From Pseudomonadota bacterium (GTDB taxonomy: Bacteria > Pseudomonadota > Gammaproteobacteria > Arenicellales > Poriferihabitantaceae): a DNA stretch of 14,767 nt. The stretch lies in assembly GCA_024226105.1 (NCBI GenBank), contig JAAELZ010000037.1:1-14767 (forward strand), written 5' to 3'. Of the stretch, positions 1 to 7,120 are shown piece after piece. Both the position numbers and the translations under genes were made by a program. The first letter of the stretch is position 1; each line of letters starts with the position of its first letter. The notes under the pieces are model-generated. The model had not been told where the DNA came from and ran no database searches. It saw only the letters and a program-made list of their open reading frames with translations.

Positions 1-43
1 CCAGCATATTCGCAAACTTAAGCAGGAAGCCGGGCAAAACTAG
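1..43 (+). CDS. 3' end of an unidentified gene (partial)
   Basis: An open frame enters from the left edge (first whole codon at base 2) and ends at the TAG at 41-43. The visible tail is QHIRKLKQEAGQN, basic and hydrophilic, with no recognisable family signature. The TAG shares its final G with the GTG start of the next gene (TAGTG), an arrangement typical of translationally coupled neighbours, and this is the main reason to believe the frame is real. Thirteen residues are too few to assign a function. Confidence 0.5.
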   Translation, partial: QHIRKLKQEAGQN

Positions 44-951
44 TGGCTGAACCGGGGAACACAGTTTCAATACGAAAGCCCACTACGGGCGACCTGGGAT
101 TGCTTTTGATGCTGGCCATGATTTGGGGCTCGGCATTTTTGGCCATCAAGATCGTGGTGCCGGATACCGGGCCGCTCTGGCTGGCAACTATTCGAGTGGT
201 GATCGCTTTTATAGTGTTACTGCCCTTTGCGCTGGTGAAGGGCCTGGTTTGGCCGAAGGGTGCCAGGCAATGGGGCCTTATCTGTCTGATTATGTTGCTG
301 AATGTAGTAATTCCATTTTTCCTGATATCGTGGGCGGAACAGTTTATTAGTGCCGGTGTCGCCTCCCTGCTGATGGGGGTTGGGCCCTTCATGGCGCTGA
401 TTGGTAGCCATTTTACGACTCATGACGACAAACTTTCCAGGGCCAAAGTAATCGGTGCGATATTTGGGTTTTCCGGGATCCTGGTACTGGTAGGCTGGGA
501 CGCGATTCAGGGCCTGGGTGATAATTTGCTCGGGCAGGGTGCCGCCATGCTGGGGGCGGCCTGCTATGTGAGCTCGAGTTTACTTATCAGGAAGTTAGAT
601 GGCTTTCCCCCGGTCAGGCTGTCGGCATTGATACTGGGAATGGCATCACTGACATTGTTGAGTTTAAGTTTTTCATTTTTAGGGCTTCCAGCGAATCAAT
701 TTAGCACTCAGAGCTGGTTATGGTTGATTTACCTGGGGGTTTTCCCAAGCGCACTGGGTTATGTTTTGCGCTACTACATGATACAAAAAATTGGCGTATC
801 AACCTTCGCCAGCAGCCTCAACCTGATTCCTGTCTTTGGCGTGTTTTTAAGCGCCTTGTTACTCGGGGAAGCGTTGTCGATGAACGTGTTTATCTCACTT
901 GCCCTTATTGTGACGGGTCTGTTTATTATTCGCAGGGGCCAGATCAAATAA
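43..951 (+). CDS. DMT-superfamily transporter, EamA (RhaT/YdcZ-like) family
   Basis: A 302-residue, very hydrophobic inner-membrane protein that looks like a ten-helix drug/metabolite transporter. Two EamA repeats can be seen, at roughly residues 16-150 and 160-298. The first helix carries the family-like MIWGSAFLAIKI stretch, and the second repeat opens with GAACYVSSSLLIRK. The length is normal for the family. Members export or exchange amino acids, metabolites or drugs, and the substrate cannot be read from sequence. The start is GTG at 43, which overlaps the TAG of the preceding gene, so it is probably co-translated with that gene. A purine-rich AGCAGGAAG at 21-29 could serve as a somewhat distant ribosome site. 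It converges on the SDR gene of the leucine operon with only 46 bases between, and no clear terminator is visible there. Nothing ties it functionally to that operon. Confidence 0.9.
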   Translation: MAEPGNTVSIRKPTTGDLGLLLMLAMIWGSAFLAIKIVVPDTGPLWLATIRVVIAFIVLLPFALVKGLVWPKGARQWGLICLIMLLNVVIPFFLISWAEQFISAGVASLLMGVGPFMALIGSHFTTHDDKLSRAKVIGAIFGFSGILVLVGWDAIQGLGDNLLGQGAAMLGAACYVSSSLLIRKLDGFPPVRLSALILGMASLTLLSLSFSFLGLPANQFSTQSWLWLIYLGVFPSALGYVLRYYMIQKIGVSTFASSLNLIPVFGVFLSALLLGEALSMNVFISLALIVTGLFIIRRGQIK

Positions 952-997
952 CGCTTTCCCTGGCAACAGCCTTGTACACGTGGTCTTTATCCGAACC

Positions 998-1759
998 CTA
1001 CATTCGCAAACCGCCGTCCACCTCCAGGGTACGGCCGGTAAAATAGTCATTGCCGATAAGGTAACAGACGCTGTCGGCAATCTCCGCCAGTTCGCCACTG
1101 CGCCTCAGCGGAACTTGATTCTCCAGGCGCTCACGCATCGCTTCGGGCATCTGTTTGACCATGTCCGTGGCGAAAATACCCGGTGCAATATCAGCAACAC
1201 GAATACCATAGCGTGCAAGTTCCTTTGCCCAGGTTGCGGTGAGGGCCGATACACCGGCTTTTGCGGCGGCATAGTTGGATTGACCCGCATTACCAGCCCG
1301 GCTGATGCTTGAAATGTTGACAATTACGCCCGGGTTTTTATTACGGATCATTTGTGCCGCCGCCTCACGGCCGCATAAAAACACTCCGGTCAGGTTTACA
1401 TCAATAACGCTCTGCCATTGTTCGAGTGTCATGGTTGAGGTGATTTCTCCGTCTTTGGCTTTCACCAGCAGTCCATCACGCAGAATGCCGGCATTGTTGA
1501 CGATACCTGAAATGGGCCCCAGATCAGCCTCTATAGACAAAAACAGCCTGATAACCTCAGTCTCGTCGCTGATATCAGTTGCATAGGCCCGGCTTGATTG
1601 TCCCTCAGGGTCGGCGGACAAGCGACTTGCTTCGGTTGCCTCGGCATCGAGATCGACAAATGCGACTTTCGCACCACGATTGAGTAATTCGCTGGCGATG
1701 GCCTGTCCGAGGCCGCGCGCCGCCCCGGTTACCACGAAGGTTTGTTTACTTATTTGCAT
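998..1759 (-). CDS. Short-chain dehydrogenase/reductase, FabG-like, probable NAD-dependent 3-hydroxyacyl-CoA dehydrogenase
   Basis: A 253-residue classical SDR. The Rossmann motif TGAARGLG is at residues 11-18, NNAG at 88-91, and the catalytic set is Ser150, Tyr163 and Lys167 (YAAAK). The protein ends in VDGGLRM, as FabG-type proteins do. Asp36 ends the second beta strand (FVDLD). In this family an acid there favours NAD(H) over NADP(H), which suits an oxidative, catabolic role rather than fatty-acid synthesis. The chosen start is ATG at 1759. The frame extends upstream to about 1819, but that adds residues inside the preceding ligase gene and lies outside the usual SDR N-terminus. The start lies inside the end of the acyl-CoA synthetase gene (14-nt overlap, 1746-1759), so translation is probably coupled. 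As last gene of the operon it may oxidise the 3-hydroxyacyl-CoA made by the MaoC hydratase. The exact substrate is inferred. Confidence 0.9.
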   Translation of the reverse strand: MQISKQTFVVTGAARGLGQAIASELLNRGAKVAFVDLDAEATEASRLSADPEGQSSRAYATDISDETEVIRLFLSIEADLGPISGIVNNAGILRDGLLVKAKDGEITSTMTLEQWQSVIDVNLTGVFLCGREAAAQMIRNKNPGVIVNISSISRAGNAGQSNYAAAKAGVSALTATWAKELARYGIRVADIAPGIFATDMVKQMPEAMRERLENQVPLRRSGELAEIADSVCYLIGNDYFTGRTLEVDGGLRM

Positions 1760-3266
1760 GATAGTCTTCTCTAAGCGATATTTTAAGGGTTTTTCCTGCA
1801 GCGTTGCGCGGGAATTCATCGAGGATCAAAATGTCACTTACACGCTGATATTTCGCATCGACGCGCTGGTTGATCCACTTGATTAAACTGGTTTTGTCGG
1901 CATGCATTTTTTCGCGAAGCAAAATAGCCGCGACAGGGGTTTCACCCCATTGTTCAGATTTGGCACCAAATACGGCCGTTTCGATCACATCGGGGTGATT
2001 TATGATGATGTCTTCGATGTCTCTGGGATAAACATTTACACCACCTGAAATGATCATGTCTTTTTTGCGATCAACCAGGTATAAAAACCCGTCTTCATCA
2101 ACATAACCCAGGTCACCGGTAAAAATCCAGCCGTCGCGAACGGTTTTTGCCGTGAGGTCGGGGCGTTGATAGTAACCCGACATCTGGATCGGGCCCTTGC
2201 CAATGATTTCACCCACTTCGCCGGCGGGTAGATCCTTGCCCCCGGAATCGATGATGCGCATCTCGAAACCGGGGGGCGGGCAGCCCACTGACCCCGGCTT
2301 GTTTGCGACGTCATATTTATCCAGAATGGTGACAAAACCTTCGGTTAAACCGTATAACTCATACAGGCGGCCTGGCAGCAGTTCATTGAAACGGTCTTTA
2401 TGTTGCTTGTACAGGGGTGCACCAAGGCTGAGCACCGTTTCCAGTGAATCCAGATCCGAGGCCCTGAGATCGGGGTGTTCCAGCAAGGCGATAATCTGTG
2501 CCGGCACCATCATCGCGTGCGTGACTTTTTCATCGCGAATGGTGGCGAGCATATGATCAACGTTAAAGGCTTCATGTAGAATGTATTTTGCGCCGAGAAA
2601 AAAAGCCGGCATCAGGGTGCAAAAAGCGCCGTTGAATACGATGGAACCTGTATGCAACACCACGCTTTCGGGCATCACGCGAAAGGCGGCTGCAAAATGA
2701 ACGCCGTATTGCGAACGCACCAGGTGGCTGTGCTCGATGCCTTTGGCTTCGCCCGTAGTGCCGCTGGAGTACACAATATTAAACAGATCTTCCGGTTTAA
2801 GTCCGGGAGCCTCTACGGGTGATGTGGGGGCTCCCGAGATGAACCCGGAGAAACTGTTTTCCTGTTGAGAATCACCGAGAACAAGTAGTGTTGTTGTTAA
2901 ATTCTGTTCGGATAGCAGTGATTTCAGCTCCTGCTCGTGCATGGGGCTAACGACGACGCTATAGGCGGCGCAGGCTTTGACCAGCTTGACAATTCCTGCC
3001 GGGTTGAGCAGGGGGCTAAGTGGAACTATGACGGCCCCAAGCGAGGTCACTGCCCAATAGAGCGTGATCAGTTCGAGGCTGTTGGGTAGAATCGTGACGA
3101 CTTTGTCGCCTTTTTTTAAACCCGCCTTTTGGTAGGCATTTGCAACCTGGTTGCAAAAGGCATTAAATTCTCGCCAGTTCAGGCGTCGGGCTTCAAATTG
3201 CACCGCCGGTAAATCACCGCGATAGCGTGCGTGACGGGATACCAGGCGGTCGAGCGTCATGGTCAT
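1746..3266 (-). CDS. AMP-forming acyl-CoA synthetase (ANL superfamily)
   Basis: A 506-residue class I adenylate-forming ligase. The phosphate-binding loop YSSGTTGEAKG is at residues 166-176. It is followed by YELYGLTEG, by the FTGDLGYVDEDG and DRKKDMIISGG motifs, and by the C-terminal PRNAAGKTLK motif whose Lys492 should be the adenylation lysine. It is complete and of normal length for FadD/medium-chain-type ligases, and shorter than I recall for acetoacetyl-CoA synthetases (about 650 residues). The start is ATG at 3266, preceded by a good GGAGG site at spacing 9; another ATG lies two codons in. The gene sits 23 nt after the PaaI gene and overlaps the SDR gene. Substrate is unknown. In this operon a branched or short-chain acid, or acetoacetate released by HMG-CoA lyase, are the natural guesses. 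Confidence 0.9.
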   Translation of the reverse strand: MTMTLDRLVSRHARYRGDLPAVQFEARRLNWREFNAFCNQVANAYQKAGLKKGDKVVTILPNSLELITLYWAVTSLGAVIVPLSPLLNPAGIVKLVKACAAYSVVVSPMHEQELKSLLSEQNLTTTLLVLGDSQQENSFSGFISGAPTSPVEAPGLKPEDLFNIVYSSGTTGEAKGIEHSHLVRSQYGVHFAAAFRVMPESVVLHTGSIVFNGAFCTLMPAFFLGAKYILHEAFNVDHMLATIRDEKVTHAMMVPAQIIALLEHPDLRASDLDSLETVLSLGAPLYKQHKDRFNELLPGRLYELYGLTEGFVTILDKYDVANKPGSVGCPPPGFEMRIIDSGGKDLPAGEVGEIIGKGPIQMSGYYQRPDLTAKTVRDGWIFTGDLGYVDEDGFLYLVDRKKDMIISGGVNVYPRDIEDIIINHPDVIETAVFGAKSEQWGETPVAAILLREKMHADKTSLIKWINQRVDAKYQRVSDILILDEFPRNAAGKTLKISLREDYHANK

Positions 3267-3289
3267 AGGTGATTCCCTCCGCTAAAGGT

Positions 3290-3703
3290 TTATTTCCGGT
3301 TCGCCGATGGAACCGCATAAGTCCCAACCACATGTGCCACCAGTTCAGGATTGCCCTCTGAATAAAGATCCACTTCCCCGACGATCAGGGTTTTGCCTAC
3401 TTTGATGAGTTTACAGCGGGCAATAAGATCGTTCTCGGCAGAGGGTTTCCTTAAGAAATTGATATTAAGGCTGGTGGTGACGGTCAAGGGAACCCTGCCC
3501 AGTTCACCGAGGATCGCCACATAAATAACCACGTCTGCCAATAACATTGAAACCGGGCCGGCGACGGTACCACCCGGGCGTAATTCTTCTTTCCCGATTC
3601 GATGGCGAAGGGTCGCAGAGCGATAGCCCACCTCATCTATGCTGATTTTTTCATGATGAGGGAATTCCTTTTTCAGGAAGTTAATGATGGCAGTTTTATC
3701 CAT
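3290..3703 (-). CDS. PaaI-like hotdog-fold thioesterase family protein
   Basis: A 137-residue single hotdog domain of PaaI type, presumed to hydrolyse acyl-CoA thioesters in the cytoplasm. Visible family features are the GG turn followed by the long helix (RPGGTVAGPVSMLLADVV, residues 42-59) and the strand TTSLNINFLRKP. In most PaaI proteins the turn is HGG; here Pro43 replaces the histidine, though the helix Asp57 is kept, so activity may differ from the prototype. The chosen start is ATG at 3703, four bases after the MaoC stop. An AGGAGA ribosome site lies in the last codons of maoC, 10-11 nt upstream. An in-frame upstream extension to 3745 exists but would run inside maoC and ignore that site. 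A housekeeping role, freeing CoA from dead-end esters, is plausible but is inference. Confidence 0.82.
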   Translation of the reverse strand: MDKTAIINFLKKEFPHHEKISIDEVGYRSATLRHRIGKEELRPGGTVAGPVSMLLADVVIYVAILGELGRVPLTVTTSLNINFLRKPSAENDLIARCKLIKVGKTLIVGEVDLYSEGNPELVAHVVGTYAVPSANRK

Positions 3704-3707
3704 GTGT

Positions 3708-4136
3708 TTAGTTTCTCCTGGGCACCAGCATAACGGCCTCTCCACGTATTACATCTGTATCACCGACGCGACAGACTGTATTTAAGGTAACCAGGCCGCG
3801 GCGCTCATCCAGTTCGGTTATGGTGACGCTCGCGGTGACTTCATCATCTATATGCACCGGCGCACGAAACTTGAGTGTCTGGCTACGGTATAAACACCCC
3901 GGCCCGGGTAAGCGCGTGCCCACAATGGTAGAAATGTAACTGCCGGACAGCATACCGTGCGCAATGCGCTTTTTAAAACGCGTGGTGGCGGCGAATTCTT
4001 CGTCCAGGTGCAGCGGATTGGTATCACCGGAGACTTCGGCAAACTGGCGGATATCCTTGTCGCTCACGGTGCGGGTATAGCTTTCGCTCATTCCTGTCGA
4101 CAGGTCTTCAAAATAGTAGCCGTGTTTTGATTTCAT
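3708..4136 (-). CDS. MaoC-family (R)-specific enoyl-CoA hydratase, PhaJ-like
   Basis: A 142-residue single hotdog domain with the hydratase-2 signature SGDTNPLHLDEEFA followed by KRIAHGML. Asp38 and His43 match the catalytic dyad known from PhaJ-type (R)-hydratases, so it should add water to a 2-enoyl-CoA. The chosen start is ATG at 4136, 19 nt after the HMG-CoA lyase stop. The longer frame would begin with TTG at 4169 inside liuE and add residues outside the domain. No strong ribosome site is visible. Its position is notable: the leucine pathway needs a methylglutaconyl-CoA hydratase, normally the crotonase LiuC, and no crotonase is encoded here. This protein could supply that activity, or hydrate another enoyl-CoA for the downstream SDR. 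Family assignment is firm; substrate is inference. Confidence 0.88.
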   Translation of the reverse strand: MKSKHGYYFEDLSTGMSESYTRTVSDKDIRQFAEVSGDTNPLHLDEEFAATTRFKKRIAHGMLSGSYISTIVGTRLPGPGCLYRSQTLKFRAPVHIDDEVTASVTITELDERRGLVTLNTVCRVGDTDVIRGEAVMLVPRRN

Positions 4137-4155
4137 TGTTGTGCCGTTTAGAGAG

Positions 4156-5049
4156 TTATTGTAGGGCAAGGTTCACCTTTGAACGAACCGGAGTGCCAAG
4201 TTGGTCGCAAATATTTCGGCCCGTTAAAGCCAGTTTGTTTAGATCAACCCCGGTATGAATGCCCATACCGTGAAGCATATATATCACATCTTCACTGGCC
4301 ACGTTACCCGAAGCACCTGTTGCGTAGGGACAGCCGCCCAGGCCGGCAACGGAACTGTCAATAACGCTGACGCCCTGTTGTAATGCGGCAAAAATATTGG
4401 CCAGCGCCTGCCCGTAGGTATCATGAAAATGCACCGCAATTTTTTCAATACTTATCTCCCGGGAGATCGTGGCTAACAGGGCTTTGGTTTTAAGCGGGGT
4501 TCCGGTGCCGATGGTATCCCCCAGAGATATTTCGTAACACCCGAGCTTGTTTAGCTGTTTCGCTACTGTGACGACCTTCTGAGCATCGATTTCCCCCTCA
4601 TAGGGGCAGCCTAAAACGCAGGAGACGTAAGCCCTTACGCGAATATTGTTCGCCGTGGCAAGATCGAACACTTCCGCGAAGCGATCCAGGCTTTCACTTA
4701 TGCTGCAATTGATGTTTTTCTGACTGAAGGTTTCTGATGCGGCTGCAAATACAGCCACTTCCCGAGCACCCGCAGCCAGCGCTTCCTGCATGCCTCGGAG
4801 ATTGGGTACCAACACCGGGTAGTGGATACCTGCATCCAGGTCGAGCCCGGCCAGCACCTCCGCGGTGCTGGCCATTTGTGGTACCCATTTAGGGGAAATA
4901 AAGCTACCGGCTTCGATGTTGTTGAGGCCACTCGCGGCGAGGCTTCGGATAAGGCTGATACGTCGTTTTACGCTGATGGTTTTCGCTTCGTTTTGCAAAC
5001 CGTCACGTGGCCCGACCTCGACAATTTTGACCTGCGCTGGAAAAGACAT
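4156..5049 (-). CDS. liuE: Hydroxymethylglutaryl-CoA lyase
   Basis: A 297-residue TIM-barrel lyase of the HMGL/DRE-TIM family that splits 3-hydroxy-3-methylglutaryl-CoA into acetyl-CoA and acetoacetate, the last dedicated step of leucine breakdown. Visible marks are the N-terminal VEVGPRDGLQNE (substrate and metal site), VHFHDTYGQALAN with the two metal-binding histidines, and the signature SVAGLGGCPYATGASGN with the active-site cysteine near residue 240. Length is normal for bacterial LiuE and no organellar targeting sequence is present. The chosen start is ATG at 5049, one codon after a possible TTG at 5052. It follows liuD by 28 nt and precedes maoC by 19 nt. The acetoacetate it forms would need activation before the thiolase of the same operon could use it. 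Confidence 0.95.
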   Translation of the reverse strand: MSFPAQVKIVEVGPRDGLQNEAKTISVKRRISLIRSLAASGLNNIEAGSFISPKWVPQMASTAEVLAGLDLDAGIHYPVLVPNLRGMQEALAAGAREVAVFAAASETFSQKNINCSISESLDRFAEVFDLATANNIRVRAYVSCVLGCPYEGEIDAQKVVTVAKQLNKLGCYEISLGDTIGTGTPLKTKALLATISREISIEKIAVHFHDTYGQALANIFAALQQGVSVIDSSVAGLGGCPYATGASGNVASEDVIYMLHGMGIHTGVDLNKLALTGRNICDQLGTPVRSKVNLALQ

Positions 5050-5077
5050 CAAACTTCAGGCGATAAGGGTGTCGGGT

Positions 5078-7072
5078 TCATTGTTTAAAGGCCAGCAAAA
5101 TTTCACCATCTTCTACCTGGTCACCCAGCGTAAAATGCACCTCTTCGATGGTGCCTTCATGCGGTGCCTGAATGGCATGCTCCATTTTCATTGCTTCGAT
5201 AACCATCAGGGATTCGCCACTTTTCACGGCCTGCCCGGCTTTGACAGAACAGGCGATGATCTTGCCGGGCATGGGCGACAGTATTCGATCTTTTTGTTGT
5301 TCAGTGCTGTCAGAAGCCATTGCAGCGCCCAGTAAGGTGAAGCTAAAGGGCACGTTACCGAGCAAACCCTTTAAGGTATTCCCGGTTTTCAGGGTCACGG
5401 ATTGATGCATTGAGCCGTTAATCAATAGCTTGAGTTCAGGTAAATCCTTCGCAAGTGGTTCAACGAGAAATTGTTTATTCAGAGTTTCTATATTCCAGCA
5501 ATTTTGTCGTTCACGGATGGTCAGGACGATGAGTTGATCGCCATATTGCAGGCGCACCTTCTGTGCCTCGGTACCACCCGGCCGCCAACTGTCGGAACCG
5601 GCCCAGGGTGAGCAGGGGTCAGCCGTGGCTTGCTGCTGTGTCTGAAGCTGCCGGGCCTGATCCAGAAGCAAAAAGATCGTGGCACTTATCAGTGCGTTCT
5701 CATCCAGCGATGATTCCACCGCGATCAGCTCATCCAGGTTTGAATCGATAAAACGTGTATTAGCCCCTCTGCTAACCACGGCCGGGTGTGAGCACAGGTC
5801 AAAGAGGAAATTAATATTGCTTTTGGGCCCGATCAGGCGATACTCGCGCAAGGCTGACTTTAGCCGTGCCATCGCTTGCGCCCGGTTATTTCCCCGGCAA
5901 ATCAGTTTAGCAATCATCGGGTCATAATGGGCGCTGATTTCATCGCCTTGTTGCACACCCGTGTCGATGCGAATGTTTTCTGAAACCTCAGGCGGACTCA
6001 GGTAGCTGAGTCTGCCGGTTGAGGGCAGGAAATTAAGCGCGGGATTTTCAGCGTAAATTCGCGCCTCGATTGCGTGGCCTGCTTTAGTAATAGAGTGCTG
6101 GTCAGCAGGCAGGGCTTCGCCCGCAGCAACCCTCAGTTGCCAGCTTACCAGGTCCTGGCGCGTAATCATCTCGGTTACCGGGTGTTCAACCTGCAGACGG
6201 GTATTCATTTCCATGAAGTAGAAACTGTTATCCTCTGCGAGTAAAAATTCAACGGTGCCTGCACCCACATAATCTGTGGCCCTGGCACACAAAATAGCCG
6301 CCCTGGTCATATCCTCTCTCAATATGTCATCGATGCCGGGAGCAGGGGCCTCTTCAATCACCTTCTGGTGCCTGCGTTGCAATGAACAATCTCGCTCAAA
6401 CAGGTGCACAATATTGCCGTGGGTGTCGGCAAATATCTGGATTTCAATATGGCGTGCGTCTGGCAGGAACCGTTCCAGCAGCACCGCATCGTCTGCAAAT
6501 GCGCCCATGCTTTCACGCTTAACAGCTTGCAGTGCCGGGGTAAATTCAGATTCCTGATCAACGGTGCGCAAGCCTTTGCCGCCACCACCGGCTACCGCTT
6601 TGATTAACAGCGGATATCCAACTTCATTTGCCTTATCCTGCAGGACATCTTCAGCCTGCTCATCGCCATCGTAACCGGGCACGATCGGCACTCCGGCGGC
6701 TTGCATAATCCGGCGTGCCGCACTTTTTGAGCCCATGGATCGTATCGCTTCGGGTTTCGGGCCAATAAAGACAAGTTTGTTGGCAACACAGGTTTCAGCA
6801 AAATCAGCATTTTCTGACAAAAAGCCAAAGCCGGGGTGGATCGCCTCAGCGCCGGTAAGGAGTGCAGCCGCAATAATTTTGTCCGCCAGCAGGTAACTTT
6901 CGCCGGGTGCAGAACCGCCTATGTGTACGGCTTCGTCACAGCTGTGTACGTGCAAGGCGTTTCGGTCCGCGTCAGAGTATACCGCCACGGTGCGAATACC
7001 CATACTTTTTGCGCTGCGCGCGATACGGCAGGCAATTTCGCCGCGATTAGCAATGAGGATTTTGTTAAACAT
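5078..7072 (-). CDS. liuD: Methylcrotonyl-CoA carboxylase, biotin carboxylase/biotin carrier (alpha) subunit
   Basis: A 664-residue biotin-containing alpha subunit. The biotin carboxylase part covers about residues 1-450 and opens with FNKILIANRGEIACRI. The ATP-grasp loop AGGGGKG is near 161-167, and EMNTRLQVEHPVTE follows at about 285-300. A linker domain comes next. The biotin carrier domain fills about 595-664, with EAMKMEH placing the biotinylated lysine at 629. It carboxylates biotin with ATP and bicarbonate, and LiuB transfers the carboxyl group to 3-methylcrotonyl-CoA. Propionyl-CoA carboxylase alpha subunits look similar, but the flanking isovaleryl-CoA dehydrogenase and HMG-CoA lyase make the methylcrotonyl assignment strong. 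It starts 48 nt after liuB, with a purine-rich TAAGAGAC just before the ATG. Confidence 0.95.
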   Translation of the reverse strand: MFNKILIANRGEIACRIARSAKSMGIRTVAVYSDADRNALHVHSCDEAVHIGGSAPGESYLLADKIIAAALLTGAEAIHPGFGFLSENADFAETCVANKLVFIGPKPEAIRSMGSKSAARRIMQAAGVPIVPGYDGDEQAEDVLQDKANEVGYPLLIKAVAGGGGKGLRTVDQESEFTPALQAVKRESMGAFADDAVLLERFLPDARHIEIQIFADTHGNIVHLFERDCSLQRRHQKVIEEAPAPGIDDILREDMTRAAILCARATDYVGAGTVEFLLAEDNSFYFMEMNTRLQVEHPVTEMITRQDLVSWQLRVAAGEALPADQHSITKAGHAIEARIYAENPALNFLPSTGRLSYLSPPEVSENIRIDTGVQQGDEISAHYDPMIAKLICRGNNRAQAMARLKSALREYRLIGPKSNINFLFDLCSHPAVVSRGANTRFIDSNLDELIAVESSLDENALISATIFLLLDQARQLQTQQQATADPCSPWAGSDSWRPGGTEAQKVRLQYGDQLIVLTIRERQNCWNIETLNKQFLVEPLAKDLPELKLLINGSMHQSVTLKTGNTLKGLLGNVPFSFTLLGAAMASDSTEQQKDRILSPMPGKIIACSVKAGQAVKSGESLMVIEAMKMEHAIQAPHEGTIEEVHFTLGDQVEDGEILLAFKQ

Positions 7073-7120
7073 GTCTCTTAGTTGTGAGGCGCAAGTTCAT
7101 AATGTATTTAGCCAATCTCC

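Noticed and set aside
952..997. Bidirectional terminator between the convergent transporter and SDR genes
   Set aside because: No GC-rich inverted repeat with a T tract is visible in these 46 bases.
1760..1819. 20-residue N-terminal extension of the SDR
   Set aside because: It lies wholly inside the ligase coding sequence and precedes the usual SDR start; the ATG at 1759 fits the family.
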